Assembly: GCA_030278955.1 (NCBI GenBank)
Contig: JAOANR010000002.1
Coordinates: 17,285,672 to 17,349,671, forward strand
Origin: Hygrophila difformis
Lineage: Eukaryota; Streptophyta; Magnoliopsida; Lamiales; Acanthaceae
Direction: 5' to 3'
DNA: 64,000 bases
Shown: positions 36,813-46,782 of the stretch, one piece after another
Layout: every line of letters begins with the position of its first letter
How positions within the stretch are numbered: the stretch's first letter is position 1
Position numbers and translations under genes: made by a program
The notes under the pieces: model-generated
Told to the model about the DNA's origin: nothing
What the model saw: the letters and a program-made list of their open reading frames with translations, nothing else
The model's database searches: none

Positions 36813-37008
36813 GCTTGCCGAAGGGCAATTGAAATATCCTGCTTGCCGAAAGGCAATTGAAATATCCTGCTTGCCGAAAGGCAATTGAAATATACTGCTT
36901 GCCGAAAGGCAATTGAAATATCTTGCTTGCCGAAAGGCAATTGAAATATACTGCTTGCCGGGAGGCAATTGAAATATAAAGCTTGCCGAATGGCAATTGA
37001 AACATAAA
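36813..37008 (+). repeat. 28-bp tandem array, seven units, hairpin-forming (5' LTR B)
   Basis: Seven head-to-tail 28-bp units. Each contains TTGCC, four bases, GGCAA. The stem is identical in all seven; the loops are GAAG, GAAA (four times), GGGA and GAAT. Five of seven therefore fit the GNRA tetraloop rule. Because 28 is not a multiple of three, all three minus frames stay open across the array; these frames are artefacts. Confidence 0.92.
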
Positions 37009-37649
37009 CTTGAAACATGAGACATGAGATATGAAACTAGGAGACTCGAACATCGTTCCTTTTGGATTATGCTTTTAAATTATGTCCTATAATTATATTG
37101 CTTTGCAAATTATATCTATGATCTTATGAAGTCTCTGTCGTTTGAATTATTGTTAGCAAAATAAATTAAATTATGTGGTGTTGTGCACATGTTTTCTTTA
37201 AATATTAAATAATGGCTTGAAACCCCATAGTTATGTATGTGTTAACTTACTCAGCACGTAGTGCTGACCAAACCATTTTTATTTCTTTTTCTTCCAGAGT
37301 TGAGAATTATGCATCGTCATATGCATACACGGGAAGCTTGGGATGATATATTATTTTGAATTTTTGTATTAGACTAGATCTTGCATGAACGGGCCTGTTT
37401 AACCCGTGATTAGGCCATGTTGGCCTTATATTTTAATTCCGCTGCGATACATATATGTAAATATTATTTTCCGCTGCAACTTTGATGTATTATTTTTAAA
37501 TTATATATGAATGGGCTGTTTGAATATTTTAATTTCTGAAAAACCATAGCCTTGCATCTCTTTAGTAAGCTCGGAGAAACCGTGTCTTGCTAAGGAGGTG
37601 TGGCGGTGACATCCCGACCTGGGTGACCAAAAACCGGGGTGTTACAAGG

Positions 37650-37787
37650 TGGTATTAGAGCCCAGACTATTTTAAAGCTATTTATTTTAAAGAAAATATC
37701 TGATACCAAAGTGGTATCAGAGCCCAGACTATTTTAAAGCTATTTATTTTAAAGAAAATATCTGATACCAAAGTGGTATCAGAGCCC
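37650..37787 (+). other. Triplicated primer-binding site of element B
   Basis: TGGTATTAGAGCCC at 37650-37663, then TGGTATCAGAGCCC at 37712-37725 and 37774-37787, on an exact 62-bp period. The second and third copies are each preceded by CTGATACCA and AAG, making a 9-bp perfect hairpin with the primer site as its 3' arm. The LTR-proximal copy has a T/C mismatch to the consensus while the distal two are perfect. Confidence 0.85.
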
Positions 37788-38450
37788 GGCTATTTTTAAA
37801 CTATTATTTTTAAAGTATTATTTTTAAACCATTATTATTGTTAACTATTATTTTTAAACCCTTATTATTTTTAAGGTACTATTAATATTTTGACTATTAT
37901 TTAAATTTTAAAGTATTATTTCCATGGAGAAATTTTTATTTTAAAACCATGGGAAAAAATATATATATATATATAAAGTGCATTAAATTATTTTTTGGGG
38001 GAATCATCATTTGCATTTGCATATTGCATCTCGTTTATGTAGAGAACATAGAATCTTTGCGAATTTTAACTTAGAATCTTTGCGAATTTGAACTTAGAAT
38101 CTTGGCGAAGTTGAACCTAGAATCTTGGCGAAATTAACTTAGATCTCTTGTTACACCTATATAATCTTGAGACATGACATCGAATTAGAAGCAATAACTA
38201 GATACTGATCCTGCCTTAGTTCTAGATCGCGTTCATCTAAGCGCACGCCTAAGCATAACAAATCTCGGCTCTAGCCATTCCTATCCTCGTACGAATTAGA
38301 AAATTTCCTTATTTGAAACAATAAAAATCAAGTCTTTATTAAAACACTCTCTATTCCAAAAATTTTGTTGGATTCACAAACGACAAATCCATTTCAAACG
38401 CACGACTCATTTAAACCTTAACCCGAACTTTCTTGAGAATAATGAATAGG

Positions 38451-38470
38451 CAGTTATGGGGACATAACTG
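38451..38470 (+). promoter_or_regulatory. Conserved hairpin upstream of the polypurine tract (element B)
   Basis: CAGTTATG, loop GGGA, CATAACTG. It is identical to the hairpin in element A, here without any ORF. Confidence 0.6.
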
Positions 38471-38737
38471 AAGTCCTAAGGGGGAGAGGATGTGATACCC
38501 CGTAATAATTCATTTTTGGAGTTCGACTCGATTAGATGTATCCTAAATAAAAAAAATAAAAAAATTTAAATTGTTTTGAACTACGTTATGGCTTGATCCC
38601 TTCACAGGGTACGTAGGCAGCTTAGAAGTTTTAATTCCAAGTTCAGTCACAACATAATAAAACAAGCACAAGACCTTAGCACGAGAAAAGCCGAAACACA
38701 ACTTCGAGGACGAAGTTGATTCTTAAGGAGGGTAGAC

Positions 38738-41397
38738 TGTAATACCCGTGAATTTTCCATCATTAAATAAAACAATAGTTAAATAAATAAATAATAAATA
38801 AAATAAATACCATAAATAAGTAAATGAATCCAGCAAATAAAGAAATAAATAAAGATAAGGAAATGAGAAATGAGATTTTTACTTAAAAAGGAATTTAATA
38901 AAAGGATGGATTAAAGGTAAATAAATTATACACCGAAACCCGACACTAATGAACTCGAGGATTCGAGTCCAAAACATCCAATTAGACCCGAGAATAAATT
39001 TAGAGAGAAAGTAGAAACCCGAAGATACCCCGGAAATCGGAATTCGGGAGCATAGAGGGATAGAAACCCGAAAGAGAGGCGGAAAGGCACGACGGATCGC
39101 ACGACCCGCCCGGACCGAAGTCCAGGCGAGAGTCGCGCGGTGGCCGCGCGGTGAAGGGGGATTAGCGCGCCACGACCGCGCCACTTGACAGATTCGCCCG
39201 TTGCGTGAATCTCTCGCCCGAACGCGGATTTTTCGACTTTCGGTTAAACATCTCTCGACCCAAGACCTTTAGGTCAGATGTTGGACGCCCTAGGGATTGA
39301 TAAATCTATAAATAAGCCCCTTGGGAGCCCCAAACAAGTTTACAAAACCCTACAACCTTCCATACGTTCGAAACCCTAAATTCGGAGTCACGGAAAGCAC
39401 CAAACGGAGGCAGCAGCTTTGGACGAAAATCCAAGGATCTCCAAATGTTGTGGTAAGCTCTAGTCCGATAAATCTTTTCACGTTTCAATCCGAAAACGGA
39501 TTCTAACTTCGGTTCTTCTCTTTCTACACCCCGTATTGGATCTAGATCGTAGAACCCGACTAACGGAGAGGAGAAACGGTGATCTGGAAGCCACGCCTCC
39601 GAATTAGACATCCCCGACGTTCATAAACTCAGTAAGTTAACTCTTACATGATTTTGGGATGAATTAAAACCTTCAAAACTAAAAGATTAACAAGAAATCG
39701 AAAATCTGTCAATTTATACTTTCTACCGATGCAACAGTTTTGATGAATTTTTTCGAACCTTAAAACGACCTCGAACGGAAAAACTTAAAACACGAAAAAC
39801 GTTTCTAAGACATTAATCTAGGTTGTGTAAAATTTTCATGATTTTTCATTACGTTTTGGTATCCGAAAATCGTTCGAAACTAGTCTGTTTTAAATCTCTA
39901 TCTTGAAACGGTGGCAGATTGTTGGTTCGAACTTGTTGATGATTTCTACCTTAGATCTAGACCGATCTAGGCTTGACGTTGAACATAAGAGTTGTAGATC
40001 TATACGTTATGAATACCTCTGTAAAATTTCAGAATCTTTCGTGATGATTTGATATATGAAATCTACTCCAAACCGAACTGCTTGAATCTAGATCTTGAAA
40101 TTCTTGACAGAACTTAGGAAGGATCTTGATCACGTTTTTGACATAGGATCTAGACTGTTTTAGATCTTTGGCCGAACATGAAAGTCGTAGATAATGGTCT
40201 TAAGATGATCTCTGTAAAATTTCATCGAATTTGGAGTTGAATTGCTATGGTAGAATTCGAAATCTTTAAACTGTGGTACATTAAATTCGGACAGAATTAT
40301 TCTTCTACAAAAATTGGTGATTTTGACATATTTAGGTATCTCGGATTGAAAACAATTAAACACGAAAGTTGTAGATCTCGATGTTTCCGAGTCAGTTGTG
40401 AATATTTGGAATTTTTGGAATTAAATCTGATTTTAGACGAATTTTAGAGTAAACCGTGGTTTACCGGAAACGAAATCTTGAAATCTTGTTGAAACATAAA
40501 ATTAGCCTCTAAGGTTTAAAGGATTGGGAATTCCTTTGAAATAAAATACACATGAAATACGATGCTTGCCGAAGGGCAATTGAAATATCCTGCTTGCCGA
40601 AAGGCAATTGAAATATCCTGCTTGCCGAAAGGCAATTGAAATATACTGCTTGCCGAAAGGCAATTGAAATATCTTGCTTGCCGAAAGGCAATTGAAATAT
40701 ACTGCTTGCCGGGAGGCAATTGAAATATAAAGCTTGCCGAATGGCAATTGAAACATAAACTTGAAACATGAGACATGAGATATGAAACTAGGAGACTCGA
40801 ACATCGTTCCTTTTGGATTATGCTTTTAAATTATGTCCTATAATTATATTGCTTTGCAAATTATATCTATGATCTTATGAAGTCTCTGTCGTTTGAATTA
40901 TTGTTAGCAAAATAAATTAAATTATGTGGTGTTGTGCACATGTTTTCTTTAAATATTAAATAATGGCTTGAAACCCCATAGTTATGTATGTGTTAACTTA
41001 CTCAGCACGTAGTGCTGACCAAACCATTTTTATTTCTTTTTCTTCCAGAGTTGAGAATTATGCATCGTCATATGCATACACGGGAAGCTTGGGATGATAT
41101 ATTATTTTGAATTTTTGTATTAGACTAGATCTTGCATGAACGGGCCTGTTTAACCCGTGATTAGGCCATGTTGGCCTTATATTTTAATTCCGCTGCGATA
41201 CATATATGTAAATATTATTTTCCGCTGCAACTTTGATGTATTATTTTTAAATTATATATGAATGGGCTGTTTGAATATTTTAAATTCTGAAAAACCATAG
41301 CCTTGCATCTCTTTAGAAAGCTCGGAGAAACCGTGTCTTGCTAAGGAGGTGTGGCGGTGACATCCCGACCTGGGTGACAAAAAACCGGGGTGTTACA
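38738..41397 (+). repeat. 3' LTR of element B
   Basis: Near-identical to the 5' LTR, with TATA at 39307-39315 and the seven-unit hairpin array at 40564-40759. Differences are single-base changes, such as a G for a T at 39058 and loss of one A near 39392. Confidence 0.92.
40564..40759 (+). repeat. 28-bp tandem array, seven units (3' LTR B)
   Basis: Same seven units, in the same order and with the same loop variants, as at 36813-37008. The array therefore predates this insertion. Confidence 0.92.
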
Positions 41398-41402
41398 ACA
41401 TG

Positions 41403-41861
41403 CCTAATTTTTAGTCAAATATTCTCGCCCAAACCCACTTGCCTAATTTTTAGTCGATAATCCCAAAAACTATATGGTGAAATTTCCTGCCCAAACCACT
41501 TGCCAAATTTTAGTCACCAATAAAAATCTATATATTAATGTATTAAAATCTATGTATTAAATAATGCATGAGAATATTACCTATTGGCAATAATAGGATA
41601 TGTATATTCCAAATTTGATATGATTATTAAATAGTGAATGATAATAATAATAATTATAGACAATCATAGAATCATAATAGGACCTTAATAATAACTTTGT
41701 AACAGTGGTCTCAATAGTCTCTTGTTCAGAATGGGTTTCCGAGGGCCTAAAGATAGTAGGTGGCTGTAAATAAATTAAAAAAAAAGGTAAACAATAACAG
41801 AGAAGAAATGAAACTCCCAAGGTAGAAATCATATGTATGATGGAACATTTTGAATATATAC
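41403..41861. repeat. Right part of the degenerate repeat split by element B
   Basis: It continues the 'cccaaaccacttgcctaatttttagtc' pattern seen left of element B for about 130 bp, then becomes unremarkable AT-rich sequence. Confidence 0.4.
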
Positions 41862-42566
41862 TTCAAAAGCTTCTTGCCAAGTATCTATTAGAGTTAATAT
41901 CTTCTCTTTCGCAACCAATTCAGACTGCAAGAACAATTTTTTGGTATTAAAAAGGTGGCATAGTTCAAACAATCAAAACAAGGACTATCAATGATCTACA
42001 AATAAGATTACCTTCTCTTTCAAAATTTTTATCATCTCGTGAGGTGAATCTTTATCAACAACTCCTTATGAGCAATATCAACACAATTCTTCATAACAGT
42101 CTCTATTAGCTAGAAGTTGGAACGAGATTATTTTCATTACATCCAATACATGAACCAATTCCTTCTAGTGCAAGGATGTGCAACACCAAGAAATGGGTTC
42201 TAAAGGATATTCTACTGATGAGCATATTACTTACAATAAGAAGAATAACAATGCCGGATGCATTATCCCAGACATTTCATGTTATCTTTCTTGTTAAAAA
42301 GTATTCAATAGCACCCTAACTCCCTAAGTTGGCCTAAGACAAGGCAGAATAGAAGATAGTTCAGACCAATTCACACAACTCGCACCAGTCATTGATAAAC
42401 CAAGTGACTAAAATGAGTTTCTCATTGAACCGAGAAAGCAATATGCGATGATGCATATAGTGTTTTAGAGAAGAGATTGAAACTCACCGTCAGTGCAAGA
42501 AGCTGTACTTTGGGATTTTTGCTACCAAGACGTTTCTTTATACCTTTTACCACATCTTATGTTTGC
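41862..42566 (-). pseudogene. TOL: TOL (TOM1-like) VHS-domain fragment, three exons
   Basis: Three consecutive exons of a VHS domain lie on the minus strand: 42488-42566 (VVKGIKKRLGSKNPKVQLLA), 42012-42109 (ETVMKNCVDIAHKE, VDKDSPHEMIKILKEK) and 41862-41924 (VAKEKILTLIDTWQEAFE). All junctions keep GT-AG. TOL proteins are plant ubiquitin receptors acting in place of ESCRT-0. Exon one lacks one base in what should read AAGGATGTG, and exon two lacks one base after GAGTT; exon lengths 79 and 98 are each one short of frame. The VHS start, the remaining exons and the GAT domain are absent here. It is a broken fragment, or a fragment with assembly indels. Confidence 0.75.
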
Positions 42567-44453
42567 CTGGTACATAGGAAGCAAATATGAGGGGTCAAAA
42601 TAGCAGCTGGTTATCAATAACACATCAAAGCAATGGACTAAGGCAGACATGTCAAGCCATTGATATCCGGATTCAGGAAACAATAAAGTTTCTTTGTATT
42701 AATTTCTCAAAAAAGAAGAGTGGAATGTTTTTTCCTTTTCTATTAAACAAAAATCCAACAAGTAAGTTGAAACAACACCAAAAGCGAAGGAAACCATGGC
42801 CATAGATAACATAAAACATGGAAACTACCACCGCCATTAATTGAAATAAAAGTCCTTCGGCAACATGACCATACCCGGAACCTACATACACCAGCCTAGG
42901 GAGATTGAAATGAATGCAATCACTACATTTGATTTTAGCAAAAACAATAAATAAATAAATAAATAACAGTGAGAAAAAAAATGCTGAAACAAAGTGCAAC
43001 TGCAAGCAAATTACACATCTAAGACCAGAATAGCAAGCAAATGCTTCATAGAAATGAATGCCTCCAATAAACATGGCCAGTAGAAATCTTGAACAAGAAA
43101 ATGTCTGTCTTGCTTTTGGGAACTCATGAAAGTGCAATGATCCTCTAATAAGGAGCAACGAAAATTAAAAGTTTGGATTATGCATAACTCTTCTTGCTAA
43201 TCAGAACACAATATCAGTATGAAAATCCTAGACATAAACTTTTAAAAAAAAAACTCTATAACCACACTTCCAAGAGCATATATCAGCAAACAATAAAGAA
43301 GTACCAGACAGAGTGGAGATGTCTAAATACTACTTCGATACTGTTAAAACTTCCCTACACCAACCAACAATCTAGCTCAAAGCACTAAAACTTCCAAGCT
43401 TTGTCCCAAACTGGAAGTCTAGAAGGAGAAAGTCTTTGAAAGTCTAACTGGTTGTCCCAAATAAGGTAAAATAAGGCCAAGCTTATCCACCAAATCTAAT
43501 CTATCTGATATCCATGAAATATCTTCAATAGACAGGGTAAGAAGTCATATTACTATATTAGACCAATTGATAATTGCACAATCTGCAATATGGTTGTTGA
43601 GGATAAGCAAAAATAAATTAAAAGTAGAGAAAAAATTTAAGGAATAGTCATTTAGGAGAACGAAAATCATAACCTGAGAAAGAGGTGTGTTTGCATTTGA
43701 AGAAAAGTGTAACGAAAATCATTCTTAAATAGAAGCACTAACTGGTTGCTCAATTTCTAGTTCTCCTGTGAGTTCTTCAATGGTCTATGCAGAAACAAAT
43801 AATATCAAATTTTATTTGATTCACTAATGCAACAATAGCCCGGTCTTCCAATGAGGCCTAGAATACTCTGGTTTCACTTAAAATAAAAAAAATTTTAAAA
43901 AAAATAGCTCTGCCTTCCATTTCTTGGCAGACCTAATCAAAATACCAATTGCTCTATTTAATAAACCATTCACAAAAATCCAATGGTGCACACCGCCATG
44001 TACTCTCATGTTTCTATCATTCAACGTCGTAGCAAGACAACAAAAATCCAAAATGACCATTCTACAAGCAAAAATGAATCGAATCCAATCAAGGAAAGGG
44101 ACACAAACATATGCAAAATTGTAAATCCAACTGAAGAAGTGAAATCAACACAAAAAATCAAGTACCTCACAACCCCTAGAGATTGGGAAACAAAAAAGTT
44201 GCAACCAATCCTCGTTGGTGAATTACTAAGAAAATTAGAATGGCAACAAAATACGTGAGACCAAGAGCTGTAAAACCCCCAGAGGAAACAAAAATAACAG
44301 GCCATTTGAGATAAGATATATGCCCTAATTTTCAAAGCACATAAAAATTTAAAAATGGTATTTCATGTAAATGGGTTTAATGCACACTAAAAGTTGTTCT
44401 CAATAACCAGAAAGTAATAAGGCATTTGAATTTACCATGGTTGGCCTCAGTCT
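42567..44453. other. Sequence between the TOL and VTI1 fragments
   Basis: No further exon was recognised. The frame 42673-43158 (minus) is hydrophobic, low-complexity and probably intronic. Near 43835-43900 a short SINE-tail-like block (CCAATGAGGCCTAGAATACTC plus an A-run, related to about 12225) is present. Confidence 0.35.
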
Positions 44454-45944
44454 CTAGTGACTAAGCTTGAAGTACATAATCAGAATAATTGTGATGACCA
44501 GTACTGCGATGACGTACATGATGATGTACTTGTTTCTATTCATCCTTCTCAACATGTTTGTCAAAATTCTTTTGCTCCTACTGATGCTGTCATCCACCCC
44601 ATGAAGCTGCTCAGATGATGAAAATATTAAGCTTCTTAAAAACAGATTAGTACTCCCTCCGTCCCACCAAACATGTCTTGTTTGACTTTTTGATACTGTT
44701 CATTGTTCAACTTTGTCTCAATTTTATTATAAGTATAGATTCGGAAAATATAGTCGAATTAGGTCTCGTTAGAATCGTATGATCATGTAGTTTTAGAATA
44801 TATATTTTACACAATTTTTCATTGTACATATTTTGAGACATTAACGATTGAAAAAGTACATTGGATTGTGTGAAGAAATCAAATAAGACAAGTTAAATGG
44901 GACTGAGGGAGTATTAATATTGTTTACCAAGCAGAAGAGGGCAAGTGATACTGGGAGAGAGTAGGAAAGAAGAATAAGATTCGAATAATTAGAACCTGGA
45001 TAAATTTTAATTTACAGTATTGTGTGCATGAAGTAGAGATTGACGCTGCTGATGCAAATCTTGAAGAATAGAGACGCCTAGTTCTTCAGTTTCAAGCATT
45101 GTTTTCGACTTTCCCTGATCCTTTCACCAGATTTGTTTAATCTCTCTGCAGACACCATTAATCTGTCCCTTTGATTGCCAGATGCCTGGAAAATAAAAGA
45201 ATTACATCGTGTCACATATACTTTCCAGGAAAAAGGAAAAGAAAGGAAAGACCAAAACCATAATAGCCTGTCCTTACAATCCATCCCATAGGGTAATTGA
45301 ATGAAATTTAGTATGGTACGTAAGAAAATTATGTAGCAGATGCCGGGAAGCATCATAATATGAATATATTAACTAACCCAGATCTAAAATGCAAAAAGAC
45401 CGACTTGTATCATCAACCCACATAAAATTATTAAAACTGAGATGAGAAACAATTACATAATAATAGAGGCAATGAAAGGTGAGCCACAATAAAGATATCC
45501 TTAAGTCAACACAACTTTCTAACAGAACAAAAAGAAAATGTAAGAGAATCATCAGCTCATGAAAATGTATCAGGATAGTACCGTCATTGTATTGTTCATC
45601 CCAGATTTGAATAATTGATCCTGTACAGATGGAGTAGAACTAACAGTCGTCGAGATTCTTTTTAATTCTGCTTTCAAATTGTTCAAATCATTGTTATATT
45701 CTCGCAACTTGGAAAGCATTGTAGCCTTCTCACTTGGGGTTAAGCTCCTAGCTTCAAGGTCCATTTTACGAATCTAGGATATAACCAAAGTATTTTTGAG
45801 AAATTATGATATGTATATATATATATATTGGTATAACATGTATATGTAATTGATAATCAATAACAGAGTGTTTGATAAAGGATACCAAGGTCTCAGCTTC
45901 CTCCAATCCTCCTTGCACCTCAAGTGCCCTCTGTTTCTTTTGTT
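44454..45944 (-). pseudogene. VTI1: VTI1 (Qb-SNARE) gene, 5'-truncated and frameshifted
   Basis: Four exons on the minus strand: 45886-45944 (EQKKQRALEVQGGLEEAETL), 45582-45773 (IRKMDLEARSLTPSEKA on), 45016-45185 (SGNQRDRLMVSAERLNKSGE; ELGVSILQDLHQQRQSLLHA) and 44454-44606 (LHGVDDSISRSKRILTNMLR; then a C-terminal membrane anchor ending YFKLSH). This is the plant Vti1 family, which mediates Golgi-to-vacuole and endosomal fusion. The third exon is 170 bp, but its phase-0 ends need 171; an A-run at 45102-45105 (T-run on plus) is one short and shifts the frame into a stop after LKLKN. The N-terminal exon with the family's YERQY motif was not found. Other exons have no stops. Pseudogene or assembly indel. 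Confidence 0.8.
44653..44911. mobile_element. Stowaway-type MITE in the last VTI1 intron
   Basis: Perfect-looking ends CTCCCTCCGTCCCACC and GGGACTGAGGGAG, TA on both sides, 259 bp. It sits between VTI1 exons 44454-44606 and 45016-45185. Confidence 0.85.
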
Positions 45945-46782
45945 CTGCAATAGAGAAGGATGATATCATATATTCATCACATACACAGTTGTGAATAGGC
46001 GTAAATTATTAAACATATACATACAAGAACCCCTTGAAGGGGGTAGGGGGTGTTAAAGAATTTGGATAAAACCCTTTTGCTTGGGCTAATAGGAAGTTCC
46101 TATTTGATCATCATAAATTGTTGTAAAAGAGGCTGTATACTTGACACAACACGATTCATTCAAGCAGTACTAACTTTCTTACTCAATGATATAAACATTA
46201 TCTTGTGGAAAAAAAATAAAAAACCATGAGCATATATAACTGCATCCAAATCACTTTTGGCGCCAATGGAGTGCTTTGATAACTCTTAAGTATATCCTTT
46301 ATATTGCATCTATACAGTTAAAAAGTCATATAGACGCTGACCAAGCTCTGCATATTCCAAAGAAATTGAGAACGCCTTATCCTCCAGCTGTTCTAGGCAT
46401 AGTTGAAAATTGTGAATATCATTATGATTCTTAGAATAAGGTACCAGAGGCAACAAATGCATTTTACAATACCGGAAACTACATGTCAATCTGCCAACCA
46501 TTTGCTTCGAAAAGTGATACGCATTTCAAGCAGCCAACAATTGACAAACATGTAATGAAAAATGATTTATGAAATTGAAGAGCACAGCTGAGGGGTCCAA
46601 AACAGTAAAGATGGAGGATATTCAATCCGAATTTCAAAATAGCAGCATCCTACAGGAAAAATACCCACATTAAGATGCCAAAATAGAATGATAACCAAAT
46701 AACAAGTTAGGGAAAGGACAACAAATAGATAAACCATAGATCATGAGCTTGGAAATTGATCATGAGATTGAACCAGAAAGAC

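Larger units (their letters stand above)
34986..37646 (+). repeat. 5' LTR of element B
   Basis: Order along the LTR: A-rich start, GC-rich CGCG island (about 35370-35430), TATA box (35555-35563), a long region of degenerate repeats, a 28-bp hairpin array (36813-37008), conserved end block (GTGGCGGTGACATCCC). The end block is shared with LTRs A and C. Confidence 0.92.
37647..38737 (+). mobile_element. Interior of element B
   Basis: It holds three primer-binding-site copies (from 37650, 37712 and 37774), about four 25-bp repeats of CTTAGAATCTTTGCGAA type (38048-38145), the conserved hairpin (38451-38470), a first purine tract (TAAGGGGGAGAGGATG, about 38476-38491) and the final one (TTAAGGAGGGTAGAC, 38723-38737). 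No reading frame of note is present. Confidence 0.85.
34986..41397 (+). mobile_element. LTR retrotransposon B, complete, non-coding
   Basis: Two LTRs (34986-37646 and 38738-41397) flank a 1.09-kb interior. The host bases ACATG occur at 34981-34985 and again at 41398-41402, a 5-bp target duplication, and the flanks join into continuous repeat sequence when the element is removed. The LTRs begin TGTAATACCCG and end GGGGTGTTACA. They differ at only a few scattered positions and by 1 bp in length, so the insertion is recent. The interior has a primer site, short repeats and a polypurine tract but no gag or pol. It must have used enzymes supplied by relatives, such as Ty3/gypsy elements like A. 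Confidence 0.93.

Noticed and set aside
36813..37008. CRISPR-like array
   Set aside because: The 28-bp units have no unique spacers, lie in a plant LTR, and no cas-like genes exist; it is a plain tandem array.
36751..37053. Three overlapping minus-strand frames with repeated FNCLSAS / FQLPFGK-type peptides
   Set aside because: A stop-free 28-bp tandem repeat is open in all three frames; the frames recur identically in the second LTR and have no family match.
42673..43158. 161-residue hydrophobic minus-strand frame
   Set aside because: Low-complexity phenylalanine-rich composition, no family resemblance, and it lies between gene fragments where intron sequence is expected.
46342..46392. Missing first part of VTI1 (EQLEDKAFSISLEYAEL)
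   Set aside because: Phases could fit, but the peptide does not resemble the Vti1 N-terminus and the donor GTCAGC is weak; left unassigned.
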